Assembly: GCA_963575645.1 (NCBI GenBank)
Contig: OY754465.1
Location: 43,178,401-43,242,400 of the forward strand
Direction: 5' to 3'
DNA from: Xanthostigma xanthostigma
Taxonomy: Eukaryota > Arthropoda > Insecta > Raphidioptera > Raphidiidae
Length of the DNA: 64,000 nucleotides
Positions 31,767 through 44,455 of the stretch are shown here, piece by piece (the first letter of the stretch is position 1; each line of letters opens with the position of its first letter). The notes beneath the pieces were generated by a model that saw only the letters and a list, made by a program, of their open reading frames with translations, was not told the DNA's origin and did no database searches. The position numbers were made by a program, and so were the translations under genes.

Positions 31767-34700
31767 TCACCAATATCGATATTTCTTGACACAGTCGTTT
31801 CCGAGATCTACAACATATACCTGCCGCTGATCTTTGGCTATTGCCATACCGCTTGGCCGTTTTAGTTTCGATTCATACGAATCTATCGTGGCCAATGGGG
31901 TGGAACTCCCGCTATTTAGAGCCAATATTTGAATATAGTTGCGGCCCTTTTCGCACCGATTAGCTAGAATCCTACCTTCCGAGTCAATTGCAACTCCTCC
32001 GTATCTACCTTTTCCTAAAAGAGTGAATATTTTATAGAATGACCCGACTACAAACCTTTTTTCAAATATGAAATTTGAATGATTTTTCACGAGATATTAA
32101 GCAGTAAGCCATATCGTTCCAGTACACATGGCGCTAGAGCCGTAAAATCCACCCACCAAATACCTACTTTGAAGCAAATTTAACCTAGAAAGTAGATAAA
32201 AACAGACACACAAATCGAATTCTGCTCTTTTGATGAAAATAATACTGTCTTTTTTCTTAATTTTGCACGTAACTATTTTTAAGATCACCAGCCGTCAGTT
32301 ATTTGGACCAAATTTTTGAATAATTATTTTTAACATTAAACCAAAAAATTCAATTTGTACTTTTGCTACTTCTCAGCACAGAACCTGGGAATTGAGGGTT
32401 TAAAATAGATGAATCGTAATAACATCATATAGAATTTTGATTCATAAAATTAATTAAGAATTTTGCCTCACTGCCAAATATCGTATTTGTTATGAAATCC
32501 TTGCAAGGTCACTTACCTTTGCCTTCTGGACAAATATGCTCGGTGAAATCTCCTTTTGCAGTAAACACTTGAATTCGAGAATCTGCGACTACTATTTCAC
32601 CTGCAGGACCAACTGTCACAGACGATATTAAGTCAAAACTGCCTTTTTTTCCCACCTAGAGATGTAAAGCATGTAAAATAATTGTTGAAGACATATAATA
32701 ATCTCTATTATTGTTTTAATATAAACATTCAATATAGTTGTTTCTACATTTCACAGATAGCGCAACTAAACAGAATACAATACTTGCGAGAACTATGAAA
32801 CGCTGTCTCAACTCTCAACACAGTCAGGTTACAGCTGCTTATTGATCTGAACGCATTGAGCGCTTTGTTTGATTATATTTGTGCGCCAGTCATAGGAACG
32901 AAATTTGTATTATGAACCGAAATATTTTATTTTTTATAAAAAAAAATTGGTTGTCTGTAAAGTCGGTTTACGGACGATAGTTTTACGTGATTACGTATTC
33001 CGTAATACATAACCTAAATTTTAGTAGCTGTCAAACTTGGGCCGAAGCATACTGCGCTCTCGCTTGCACGCACAGGGTCAGGCGGAACGTTAGGAACGTT
33101 ACACTTTTTCGTGCGTGCAGCTGGTGTTTCATCAATTTATAAGACGTTATCACGTCAAAAACTATTTTAAATTTAAATGTGTTTGTATAATTTTTGAAAG
33201 ATTTCCTTTCATTATAACACCTCTAACCTTTTCCTTCCTGAGTCTTACTATTTTCGACCGCGACGAGCTTCTACTTTTGTACACCGCAACAAAACTGCGA
33301 TATGTTAGATCTCACAATATTAAGAAGCTATAAATAAAGAGACGTTCCCCATTAAGTCGGCGTTTACTTTTCTAACACCCCGTTGACTTTGATAAATTTA
33401 CTGGTGGTGCCCTTATCACGCACAGTGCTCAGAACGTTTTGAAATTACATATCCAGTCTCAAACATATGTAATCTGACAGCTTCGAGAGGACATAATGAT
33501 TGTAGAGTAGAAATTCTGCTTCACACAAGAGATAGTAGCTAAAAGTCTCACCCGAAAAAGAAATTTTCCTTCCGAATCGAATACAAAAATTGTGCCGACT
33601 CCGTTGTCAGCAACTAGTATGTGACCATAACTCTTGTCCACTGCGATATCTATCGGCTCTTGAAATTCGTTGTGTGAAAAACTGCGGATGGTTTCTCCGT
33701 CCACAGTCATCTCCGTAACATTTTTTGACCGCCAGTTAACTATGACTAGACCTGATCGTGACATTGCTATTCCTGTACAACTCCTTCCGTACAAACAACA
33801 GTTCTCTACATGTTTCACGAACTCTAACTCTGGATTCAGAACCTGAAAAATGAGTTAGAAAATACAAAACTTAACATTCAAAAAAAGACAGAGTGGCTGC
33901 ATCTTTAGATGGAACTAATGGTGGACAGTTCGTAAAACATTTTATCCTGATAAAACATCGTTTTTTGAGGTAATTGAAGCATGTATAGTCATGGATATGA
34001 AGGTTTATAACAGATTTTCGCGTGGTAACGTCATATAAATGTTTCATTTACGTCAAAAAAATATTAGAGAAATGTGAGCAAACTATAATGAAAAATTAGC
34101 GTAATTTTGCATATCAATTTTTCGAAACGATGTTATACAAGGTTAAAATTTTGTCCAGAGCTCTCGGGCAAATATGCACTTGGACTCTCAAAGTTTAATT
34201 TAAAGCCCAAAGTTTAATGAATCGAGAAGTAGTCTACCTTAATCCTTGAATTTCCCGTATCAACAACATAGATTAATCCATCGGAGTCATCCACAGCCAG
34301 AGCTACGGGTTGCAAAAATTCGTCTTTACCAGAGCCCCGATTGCCATACACTTGTATCGGATTATTATGCTCTGTCACATCAAAAAACAGCGGACAGTCT
34401 TTGATGGGTCGTTCCAGCACTGATATTTTGAGTACGTATCGTCCCAGTTTGTCTGGTCTGAAGCTAATATCATACGTTCCATCATCATGATCCGTGATTT
34501 CAACCATCAACGATTGTCCTGGCGTAAGAGGAGCTAAATCCGTTCCTACGGGGAAAGTTTCCGCGCTAACAGGATCGCCCCCGGACGAACGAGGAGCTCC
34601 GTGGTAATCGACTGTAGTTACCTATGGATTAATCAAACTAACAGTAATTTACGCCCGCATTTACTAGGGTTACTTAAACCTAGAGCTAAAATATATTTTC

Positions 34701-37700
34701 ATATGATAATTTTTTAAATCAGAATGCCTCAAGAGCGAGCTATGAAATTTGAACTATCGGGGGTTTAATTCCAGAAAATATATACTGGATTCAAATTTCG
34801 GCGGGAGCAGTTGTATAGATAAGAAAGTTATTATTAAAAGTTACTAATACCATTGACTAACGTATTCTAAAGACTATTAACCAGGTAATACGTTAACCAA
34901 TGCTAATACCTTAACAAAAGTTATTGTTCACAAATTATTAGACAGAGATAGAAAATAGCCAAGTTGGAGAGCATTTCAAAACACGACTGAAATGGACACG
35001 AAGTATTTCATTTTTACTAAAAGTAGGTATTTGGTTAATAGAATATTTTATAAATAAAATATTTGTTGTTATAAAACGAAATTTTGAAAAAAAAAAATAT
35101 ATAAAGTGTAAACTCTATAATATAGTGAAATTTAAGGGTAATCCGCGACTTAGTCCGCGTGGAATTTATGTTTTGTTCAGTTCGCAGAGTTTACGAAAAC
35201 ACTTCTTACTTTTTTTATAGCCTAAGTTACTCCTTATAACATCGGCTATCTGCCAGTGAAAGTCCTGTCAAAATCGGTGCAGTCGTTTCGGAGATTAGTC
35301 GGAACAAACTGGCAGCCAGACAAAAACTTTAAAAATTGTTTTTTTTCCTGTAAGTATCCTATATACTTTCATACGCATCTAGTAAAAAGCTGTTATTTTG
35401 CCATTACAAACAGACACTTCAATAATTTTATTTATATGTAGAGATAGGTAGATGTGGCAGAGGATTTATTTCTAATGTATCTCGTCCAGAAACGATAATT
35501 CATTTACCAGTCACCTTGTACAGAAAGAGAGATTGCAGATTACAATCGCTCAAAAGCCAAGGTCACTGGCGTCAATTTTTCTGCATTGTTTGTCTCAATA
35601 ATTGCAAATATATATCGATATGATTCTTTATAAAAGACCATAATCGATTACCTGTCAAACTCCTATAATCACTAAGCTGCCTATAATTAACCTAACAAAA
35701 TCTAGATTTAAAATACACCCATCCCCCGATTTACACGTTTTCGCTTTTACACGGTTTTCCAAATAAGTTTTTTTTGTTTTTATCGCACTCTACTAAATGC
35801 TACTGTGATTGAACACGTGCGCTGTGTACACATCTCACGGGGAATCCCGAGCTTATGTGCTGACTTGCTGCACACGCACACTGTGTCTGTATTTCTTCGC
35901 ATAAAATTAAAGTTTTATCTACGGAAAATTGTATTTGAGTGAAAGTTTCACAGTGTTTCCGTAATATATTACATATTTTAACCTGTCAATGCATTTTATT
36001 TTTATTTCTGTGTACACCTAAAAATATTGAAAGAAATCACAACTGTTAAATAGCAAAATTATGCATTTTCTGCAAGCTTTTCGATTTACACGGTTTTGAC
36101 TTGAAAATTTTTAATTTTCGATTTACACGTTATATATAGAAAATAACGGGAAGTGGTTAACGGAAAATGGTAACAGTGCGAGTGGCGCCTGTTTGACATA
36201 ATGTCGAGAAACGAACGTCAAATGCTTTATTGATAATTTACTAACCTTGACGATCGCTTCTAATCCTGCAACACATTGTCCGTTGTCTTCACTAAAACAT
36301 GCCGTGCACAGACTCGGAAATGTGGTGCTGGTACGAACTTTGCCAAGAACTAACAGAGCATCCTCTACTGCGTTGAGACTGTCATTGTGCGTGAAATCGC
36401 ATGTTAGGAAAGCGTTCTCCCTGGGTTCTCCGAGCGTCGATGCTGCATCCAGCTTCTCCGATAAGCTGCTAATACGCTGCGTTATATTTCGAACTTCAAC
36501 TTGGTACTGTAGGCCTTCACATTCTCTTTCAACCTTTAAAAAAACAAAATTATCTCACATAAAATCAAAATGATAATCAGTTAAAATGATCAGCAATCTA
36601 TAGATTTATAATGAACTAGCTTTCTGATTCTGCTACGTCTGATTTGGCAGTAAAATAAACAAGAGCGAAAAATATCTTATATTGTTCATTACAAACCAAA
36701 GTAGTACCTTTGATTTTTCAGCTTCGATAAGCGAGTGCTGTTCTCGAAGCACCTTGCGTTTTTCTTCACAAGCAGCAGTCACGGTAGCAACCATCTCTTG
36801 GCGTCGTTTTTCCAAAGAATTTCCTATTTGTTGAAACGTTCCATTTACTTGTTCAATACATTTGTTAGCGGCTGTGTCAAGCCTTTCAAGTTCACGATCG
36901 ACACCTTCTTGGGCTTGTGTTAACTAAAAAATAAATTGTATTGTTTTGTGTTCGAAGTTCCGTAATTCGTATTATTTTGTTATGACGCAAAAACAAGTAT
37001 CTTATGTTCTGAAATCTCACTCTTATTACTCATTACCTTATTAAATGAGTTTAAAATCAGTAATACTCGGTAGATAATGTCTTTGATGGACATCAGTACA
37101 TAAATATTTTCGAAAATTGTGTTCTCTTTAGGAATCAGAACAAAAAATAAAACTGCACATATTTTCAAAAGATACGCGAATTTGGAAATATATTATCTAT
37201 CAAATATTATAGGCCCCACTCACGATCAAACTTTATGCGACAGTTCAGTGTTCAAACTTATAGTTCAGTGAAGCATGATAATGTGTGGGACAAATAAACA
37301 CTGAAACCAACACTGAAGTCAGGCATGAACTCATCAAATGCATCTTGATTTTTGAACGACTTCAGTGTTCAGTGTTCAAGTAAACTGCTGTGTGTGTGGG
37401 GTTTTTTTTCAGTTCACTTTTTGGAGTTCTGTATTTTGTACAACCAGAAGCCAAAAATCTCAATGTTGCTGCAAGTCTTTCTTGTGCAGAAATAGATTTT
37501 CGCATATTTGTGTCCTGGTTCTTAATAAATGGGGTAACTAATTCCAGTAAATAATTGTAAGTTAATTCATCCATTCGTAAATAATTATTTCAATCAAGCG
37601 GTTCAAGATGTAATTCATTAATCAAATAAACATGACTTCTTTTCTAACAAATTTTTCACCCATATTCTTCTTTTTTTCTTATTTCCCTGTTTTAAATACA

Positions 37701-38614
37701 ATCCCATAGCTATGAACAGCCAATCCTCACCATTTAAATAACTCATTTAGTTCTTATTAATTATCTATACTCTATAGTATAATATTACAGTATGCAGGTA
37801 TATAATATATATTTTATATATCTAGACTCGACGAGTGTATGCCAACAACTGAACCAAACTGAACACAATTTTTTTTTAAAAACGAGCAGTTTGCATGAAC
37901 TGTGTGTGGTACCAGTCAGTCTTTCGATTAATCGGTCCAACTTCACTGAACACTGAACTGTGGCATGAAGTTTGATCGTGAGTGGGGCCTATTATGCATT
38001 TTAATGTAATTTATTAAGCCAATATGGAGTAAAAGATATCAAAAGAGGGAATTTATGGAGAAAAAATTATAAAAATGTACCTTAGATATACACTCGTTGG
38101 CTTTGTACAACAATATTTCAGACATGCGTTTGATCGCAATGCTGAAAGGTATAATTGTATGTTCATGTGCCGACGATGTTTGTCCCTGGTCAGTCGTACC
38201 GTGCGACCCGCCCGTGCAAAGAGCACAGAACACAGTATCGCAAGTTTCGCAGAAAAGCAATTCTTGACTCTGATGGATGGAACATTTGGGTACAACCTCC
38301 CTTCGTTGTCGGGACATCAAATCGAGAAGTTGATTGACCAGAAACGATGGCGGCAGTGCGGCGACACCACCGCGTGGTATCGTGATTAGCTCTCGGCATA
38401 TGGGACAACGAAATGTGCCTGTATCTCGTGTTTGAGATGCTGCGATTCGGGTTAAGCAATGAAGACAAACGGTGTGAGAGCACTGCAGTAGTTTGGGAGT
38501 GTGCTCACTCCCATCGTAAGTACATAAACATGTGCCGCACGTTAAGAAGCTCTCGTTAAAGTCTTCATAATTAATGGAGACGGTCTCTACTAGCGTAGAG
38601 CTCATGCTCACCAT
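31767..38614 (-). CDS. TRIM-NHL protein (TRIM2/3-like E3 ubiquitin ligase)
   Basis: RING E3 ligase/RNA-binding scaffold of the TRIM-NHL family. Coding exons (minus): 38614-38081, 36923-36708, 36533-36246, 34621-34238, 33842-33552, 32655-32517 and 32014-31767; phases close to about 699 aa. RING at about 26-78 (CGTC...CSHTVCLHC...CPIC) then GVAALPPSFLVNQLLDL, typical of TRIM2/3. One B-box at about 113-160 (CSIHQSQELLFCETCDTVFC). Coiled coil in exons 2-3. Filamin/IgFLMN in exon 4 (DHDDGTYDISFRPDKLGRY). NHL repeats from the end of exon 4 on (PVALAVDDSDGLIYVVDTGN; PIDIAVDKSYGHILVADNG; GVAIDSEGRILAN; PSGMAIAKDQRQVYVVDLGN), ending KKYRYW. One B-box argues for TRIM2/3 over TRIM71/Wech. Start: first ATG after an acceptor at 38634; the second, nine bases on, is also possible. 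A 5' non-coding exon probably lies at 40181-40280. Confidence 0.92.
32949..33170. repeat. Dispersed repeat also found in ORMDL intron
   Basis: Runs from GTTGTCTGTAAAGTCGGTTT through a GGTCAGGCGGAACGTT core to ATCAATTTATAAGACGTTAT. Two copies of the same module in the opposite orientation lie within the element at 5898-7063. Lies in the TRIM intron between exons 5 and 6. A short non-autonomous transposon whose ends resemble each other only loosely. Confidence 0.7.
34622..36245. other. TRIM-NHL intron 3, no gene seen
   Basis: 1.6-kb intron. It includes CGATTTACACG and TTTACACGGTTTT motifs repeated between 35730 and 36130, perhaps a decayed element, but I could not find ends. Confidence 0.5.
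37211..37990 (-). mobile_element. PIF/Harbinger-type deletion derivative
   Basis: 780 bp with ends AGGCCCCACTCACGATCAAA and complementary TTTGATCGTGAGTGGGGCCT (at least 22-bp TIRs), flanked by ATTAT on both sides; the family normally duplicates three bases (TWA). Subterminal TTCAGTGTTCA motifs repeat near both ends. A transposase N-terminal fragment is retained (37362-37574). Lies in the TRIM intron between exons 1 and 2. Confidence 0.85.
37362..37574 (-). pseudogene. Harbinger (HARBI1-like) transposase fragment
   Basis: 70-aa frame: MDELTYNYLLELVTPFIKNQ then DTNMRKSISAQERLAATLRF and LASG. This is the N-terminal block of PIF/Harbinger transposases (the FDELL.LV.P.I.k.dT.mR..I...ERLA.tLRfLAtG pattern). 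The DDE catalytic part is missing. The sequence diverges after CTKYRTPKSE. Confidence 0.8.
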
Positions 38615-39050
38615 CCTCTCTCCCAAACGTGTTCTAAAATTCAAAAAATTCAAAATTTATTTCCTCAAATAAAGATAAAATAAAATACATATTTAATAAA
38701 TACATAATTAGAGGATTTCCTGCCCAACTTGGAATACCAGTGCTAGGGTAGGAGTCCAAAAATATAGTAAGGACATGTAATTACTATTACTAGCTCTATT
38801 TATCCTTCCTTCTGTCTTTCTTTTATTTTTATTATTTATTATTACTGAGTGAGTTTGTGATGGGGGGAAGGTGTATGTGTGCTTTTTGAAATATGTACTA
38901 TGTGTGTGAGTCTGTGAGATGAAGTTAGTGTGTGTAGCGTATTTATATACCGAGTGTTCAATTAACAGTGATATGGTGGACATTTCCTAGTCTTCGATTA
39001 ATTAATTCATTCATTCATTGAGGAGATGTGTACTTATGTATGTGTGTTAT

Positions 39051-39925
39051 TTATGTTCGTTCGGTATTATCTGTATTTTGGTGTATGAGTAGCCACTTTG
39101 ATATTTGTTTCCTGTATGTGTGTAATGTTTTTGATTTCCAGAGGAAGCATATTGTATATTTTTGGTGCACGATAATTGAAGTGGTTCTGGCCAAATGTTT
39201 TTGTAATTTTCGGCACTGAGATATTTTGTAGTTTTCTGTGCCTGGTGTCATAGGAATGGGTGTTTGTAAGGAAGGTTTTGGATGATATAGGATAAGAATG
39301 GACTGTAGATACAGATGGTTTATATTTAACACCTTGGCATTTTGATACAGTTCAACGGTTGGGTGCAGACGATGTTTCTCTAGGCTTATACGGAGTAGGG
39401 TATTTTGGATGGTTTGAAGTGGATAAAGATTTGTTTTAAAAGCACCTCCCCATGCGGCGACCCCGTACGTGAACAATGACTGTCCATTTTAGTCTATAGT
39501 CTATAGTTAGTCCCAGATATTTTATAGTATCAACTTTAGTTAGTTTAGTACAGTCACAATGAGGTAAATGTCCGTCACACGTATGGAGCCTTAATAATGG
39601 GTTGATTGGTTGTCCCACAATAGTTGCTGAGAATAACATGTAATTTGTTTTTCTTTTATTAAGAGTCAGCAAGTTGCTGTTCAGCCATTTGTATACTTTA
39701 CTCATGCCAACTTCAGCTCTAGTGACAGTTTCGTCCCATGTGCGTTCAGAAAAGTACAGGACGGTGTCATCAGCGTATGATAAAACCGAACCCCCGGTTT
39801 CCATGTTGCAGTTTGCACAGGTCATTCAAGGATATTAAAAATAAAATTGGTCCCAACACTGTTCCCTGTGGAACACCGAAACCGACAGTTCGATCCTCAA
39901 TTATCGAAATAATTGTCAAATGTTA
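39051..39925 (-). pseudogene. Non-LTR reverse transcriptase fragment, frameshifted
   Basis: Minus strand, three frames joined by shifts: VGFGVPQGTVLGPILFLI (39925-39820, RT motif), SYADDTVLYF (39825-39436, catalytic YADD) with LTLNKRKTNYMLF and TIKYLGLTIDYRLKW, then YGVAAWGGAF and LQTIQNTLLRISLEKHR (39476-39051), the RT thumb/C-terminal part. 5'-truncated near 39925; the 3' UTR probably runs to about 38800. Jockey/CR1-like group. Dead copy in the presumed 5' UTR intron of the TRIM gene. Confidence 0.85.
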
Positions 39926-40180
39926 ACCTGCAGCACCGCGAAAAATATCGGAATCTTCCGTTATATTCACTCAAATTCTTACATCTAATAAAATATAAAT
40001 CACATAGCATAATGGAAGTACAGTAAAGTAATCGCGATTCTCAGTTATCTGACATAACAGGGAAGCTAAATAAAGGGATGTGAACGATAGTCCTGCTGTT
40101 GTCTCTTTTCAAATAGTTACAAAATATGGACTAGTGGGTGACCATCGGAAGGCTAAAAATAAAATAAATTTTATACTTAC

Positions 40181-40280
40181 ACAAATGAGCAGCAATTCAT
40201 TAGGCTTTAAAATAAAGCCATGTGCATGAAACAGCTGTTCATTTTCAGCAAGTCTTTTTATCCCTGTTGAGTAACTGCCT
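40181..40280 (-). other. Possible 5' non-coding exon of TRIM-NHL
   Basis: A 100-bp stretch on the minus strand bounded by an acceptor (TATATTGTAG) and a strong donor (TGT|GTAAGTAT). Joining its open frame to the acceptor at 38634 would not be in frame with the TRIM ATG, so it would be UTR. Splice-signal evidence only. Confidence 0.35.
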
Positions 40281-41806
40281 CTACAATATAATATATTATG
40301 CATTTCTTTCATAACTAATACATAACTTTAAAAACATATTGGAATAAAATAAAAAAATTTAATGACGACTAAAGAACAAAACGAAGGGAATTTTAAATCA
40401 ATACTTTTCTCAAAAACATTACCCATGATGCGTAATAATTTATGTGAATTTCCAATTTTAGAAATTCAAAAAAAATGAAAATAAAAAGTACATTAACTTC
40501 GGTCGCTTCGAGCCTAGAGACATCTCACAAATAAAGCGTAAAGCACACAATAATTTAACAGAGTTCTAATGAAGCCACAGTTTTGTTTATATGAAAAAAT
40601 CCATATAAAAAATCGATTTGCTGTGAATAGCACACTATTTTGACAAACAAAACTGCTGAGGTGCAAGAAAAAGTATCGTCACAGTAAATCTATTTTAAAA
40701 TTTGTAAACAATATACAAAACATACCATACATTTTTCAAGAAAAGTTCCAAAACCACAATTTAAATAATTTTACACCATCGAACCTTGCAATTTAACGAA
40801 ACTATTCAATAAAAGTAAGAGATTAATTTAAAACGATTAAAATAATTTTATAAAATCTAATCGGACAATGAACTCTACGTAAACAATGCCCACTGCAAAT
40901 TCTGTCTATTCGACCACCATTGTGTTTGACCTTTGAAGTTTAAAAGCATTTATTTTAATATTCACCGAGATTTTCATTTTACATTAAGCGCGTATATAAA
41001 AGAAAGTAAAAATTTACACTTTGTCAATGAAATTTCGAAAAATGACAAAACGTTCACAATTATTTTGCAGATTCCACGATCGTGGTCAATATCGAACAGC
41101 TGATTTTTGTGTTTGTCTCTTAGGTTTGCGTTTGGAATAACATCGTTTGTTAAATTTACTACAAAATGAAAAGAAGAAAATCCATTTTAAAATTTATTTA
41201 TTGAATTGTTAATTCACAATTAACAATCTAATGTGTTTAAAATTTTTAAAGAATAAAATTAGGAACATTTTTTTCGATAAATTCAGTTGACACCATCAAG
41301 GTCTCGCGGACACATTCCGTCGCTGTCAACTTGTCAGTTGTCACACTTGCTTTCTGTCATGACAGTAGAACACGTCATATCATAGTGAATGGGAAATTAA
41401 ATTACACAGACCTGGTCAATTAATTGCACAATTTTTAGAATTGCATGCAAACTATGAATAATTGGTGAATATCTTTTCGTTTTTTGTTTTCATTTTGATA
41501 ATTGATAAACATGGTTATTAATGAAACTACACTCGGTGACATGATGTCAAAAACGAAGACGTGGAAATGTCACAACAAAACAAGATATTAATGTAAACTT
41601 ACATGAACTAAAACCGTTATTAATTTGTTTATAATATAAGAAACAATGAAATACAATGGACAATCACCATATAGTTGTTACTTGTATCAATTTCGTTACC
41701 TATATGAATTTTATATTTTTCAGCAGCTGAAAAAAAACTCTTCTTCCGATGGTAAGATAAGTGTAAATTATTTTAAAAAATAGTTATAAAACTGGCTCAT
41801 CCAACG
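40281..41806. other. Spacer upstream of Bet1, promoter region
   Basis: No coding region. It must carry the promoters of TRIM (minus) and Bet1 (plus). A short intron in the Bet1 5' UTR is plausible: GATG|GTAAGATAAG near 41750 and AAAAATAG| at about 41783. Confidence 0.45.
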
Positions 41807-42142
41807 ATGCGACGTGCGCACGGAAGCGTGGCTTATCAGCCACTGCGACAGAATGATGATGCGATAGAAGCAGAAAACGATCGAATGACGGAAGAATTGC
41901 AGAGCAAGATTCATACATTAAAGTCGTTATCAATAGATATTGGGGATGAAATGCGCAATCAAAATAAAACGTTACGTGATATAGACGATGATATGGATCG
42001 TACCGGTGGATTTCTAAACAATACAATGAATCGAGTGCTCCGATTATCGCGTGGATCGCATAACTATTATATATTGTATCTTTTTCTTTTTTCTATAGCC
42101 GTATTTTTTATTCTATATGTAGTAATTAAATTTAGATCTTAA
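41807..42142 (+). CDS. Bet1: Bet1 family SNARE (ER-Golgi)
   Basis: Qc-SNARE of the ER-to-Golgi fusion complex (with syntaxin 5, membrin and Sec22). One coding exon, 111 aa, close to the family length (118 in human). Starts MRRAHG, as human Bet1 starts MRRAG. The SNARE motif runs from about residue 22 (EAENDRMTEELQSKIHTLKS) through LSIDIGDEMRNQNKTLRDID to DMDRTGGFLNNTMNRVLRLS. The central-layer glutamine is in MRNQNK. The C-terminal anchor is YILYLFLFSIAVFFILYVVI followed by KFRS. A polyadenylation signal AATAAA lies at 42202, 60 bp after the stop. The antisense ORF over it is a shadow. Confidence 0.95.
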   Translation: MRRAHGSVAYQPLRQNDDAIEAENDRMTEELQSKIHTLKSLSIDIGDEMRNQNKTLRDIDDDMDRTGGFLNNTMNRVLRLSRGSHNYYILYLFLFSIAVFFILYVVIKFRS

Positions 42143-42201
42143 ACTGTTAGTTATTTTGTTAATTATATTTTTAAAAAGAATACGATTTTTATTTTAACGT
42201 G

Positions 42202-42207
42202 AATAAA
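42202..42207 (+). terminator. Polyadenylation signal of Bet1
   Basis: AATAAA in GTGAATAAATAAAATC, 60 bp after the Bet1 stop codon. Confidence 0.6.
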
Positions 42208-43317
42208 TAAAATCTTTGATAACTTACCTTAGAATCTTTATGCAACTTGCGGCGCTTATAAGATGATGCGTGGTAATTTTTTCTAATGCACAATTTTGTC
42301 AAAATTTTATCGACCTTCAGATTAAAAACTTTTTGTTGTAAAACTAAGTTTTCCGGTTATTTCCAAATAATTTTTTGGGTGTCTTGAAAGACTTTTATAC
42401 CCTTCCCCTCAAGAAGTTCAAGTCGTGTTTTAAGCTACAATTTTAGTAAAAGAAAAAAAAAAGAATTCTAAAGCGTCTGGCGTATGATTAATTAATCTTG
42501 TAACATATTCTATCCTGCAACATTGCACGAACAAGAATAAACATAAAACTCCAAAAATTTTCATTATTTCTATTTGTGCAACTTCAAGGTCATTAGTTCA
42601 AAATTTCTTGACGTTTTATACTTTCCTGAAGAATTTTAAAATGCTTTTTACATAAGTTTAAAACGCCCAAAATAAACGAATTATATTTACATAATCACTT
42701 CGAAAAGGGTTTTATAAATTCTAAATGTGACAAGATTAGTAACCATTTCTTCGATTTTTGAGGAAATTGACATTCGAGGAAAAAGAGTAGCAATAATAAC
42801 GATAACTTTAAACACATTTCGTTTTTTATAATCGACAAAAAATATTGTCTGAGAATACAATTAAAATCGTCTACAATTTTAACATAAACATAAAACTCTA
42901 TCAACTATTTTATTTACAAAAATACTGTCAAATCATCCCTGTGACCGGCACCAGTCCCAGACTAGGACCCAAATAATATTCAAAGATTGTAACTTTTTTT
43001 TATACCGAAATTTGTGACGTCGTTTCCTTCAAATGTATTTTCTATACTGATACGGTTGTTACATATTCAATGATAGGCAAGTTTCTGCTATTAACATCTA
43101 TATATTAAATATTATTTGAGGTAAGACGTTAAATATTACAACTAAGTTTTTTAAAAACAGAATGAATGACAGCTTATCCCGAATTAAATTGCTATTTTTA
43201 GACACACACGCTTGTCATAATCAGTCATGTTATTTTTTATGTTTAGAGATTGTGTCGCGACTCAATAGTCAGTACTCATTGAAGGATTTTTGACTATATT
43301 GCCTCTATTATTTATAT

Positions 43318-43463
43318 CAGCTCTTTTCAACCTCTCTGCGAACGGTAATATTATCGCCAGTATTGTGCAATAGCTCAAAAACCGATACAAACAGTTTCGT
43401 TTTAGCTACTGCGCAAGACTGTGATGATAATATTACCGTTCGCGGAGAAGTTGGAACAGAGCT
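43318..43463. repeat. 146-bp MITE, about 37-bp inverted ends
   Basis: The left arm contains CTGCGAACGGTAATATTATC and the right arm GATAATATTACCGTTCGCGG, extending outward to AGCTCT/AGAGCT with mismatches. No ORF. Confidence 0.75.
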
Positions 43464-43732
43464 ATTACAGTTAATGAAATTCTCACTAGATTTCCAAAAC
43501 AAATCTAAATGTTGAGTTTATTATTAATACGTTATCTCTCTGACCCATATAAATAAACAATTCAGCATTTCTGAATATTCATTCATTTTCATTCATTAGC
43601 AAACTGTTGAAAAATATTTAACGACCTAAACGGCAAATTTGTAAGAAAGAAATCTATCTATGCTCATTAGGATGTCCGGGATTGGAGACGGACCTCACTG
43701 TTGACCATAGTCTCGATTATTTAAAGCTCTGA

Positions 43733-43805
43733 GCCTTTTTATAGTATTTAATACTATTTACTCGAGGACGCCTTTTTATAGTATTAATACTATTTACTCG
43801 AGGAC
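43733..43805 (+). repeat. Tandem duplication of a 36-37-bp unit
   Basis: Two units of GCCTTTTTATAGTATTTAAT..., each ending TTTACTCGAGGAC, differ by a single T deletion (43733-43769 and 43770-43805). Confidence 0.85.
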
Positions 43806-44455
43806 AGTAACAATTTTTTAAATATTTATAGTCATTGAAAACAGAAACAAACATGAACTTCTTTTTTAAGGTAACTTTCAATGCGACATTGTTTTTGTAT
43901 ATAATCGGCAGGATTGAAAGCCTGTGAAGAACACCGTTCACTTTTAATAAGTTATTTCGAAATTAGAACGTTTGTACTGAATGTTTAAAGCTCTGCCATC
44001 AATGACAAATCCAAAAATGTGTTTATAATATTTCTGTAATGTGCATTTCAACTTAATTATAACAATTTCATCAGTTTCCTTTTTTAAACTAACACTTCTT
44101 TTAAAATTTTTGGCAAAAGATCTCACTGTCACATTTTGATTTTGTTGTAGCTCAATATTTAAATTCCATAAATCCATGTAATAAAATCTTAATCGAATGA
44201 TACGAAACAAATATCACAAACGATTCACGAGAATCGAATAAACCGGCATTTAAGGCATTTAAAAAAAAAAAAAAAAAACTAATCGCATTGCATGGAAACT
44301 GTAGATCACAGTTTGGTCATCACATTTCATTTCAAAAGACATGCACTTCTTTTAATCTGATATGTCAGCACTTGTTGATTGCACGAGCCCGGCCTCTGCA
44401 AATGGCGACTGCAAAGAAAGGCCAAACAAATAACAGCGAAATACAATCATAGTTG

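Larger units (their letters stand above)
42208..44455. other. Spacer between Bet1 and IP6K, repeats only
   Basis: No gene. Contains the inverted repeat at 43318, a short tandem duplication at 43733 and a poly-A run at 44262. ORFs 42695-42904 and 43944-44210 lack recognisable content. Confidence 0.55.
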
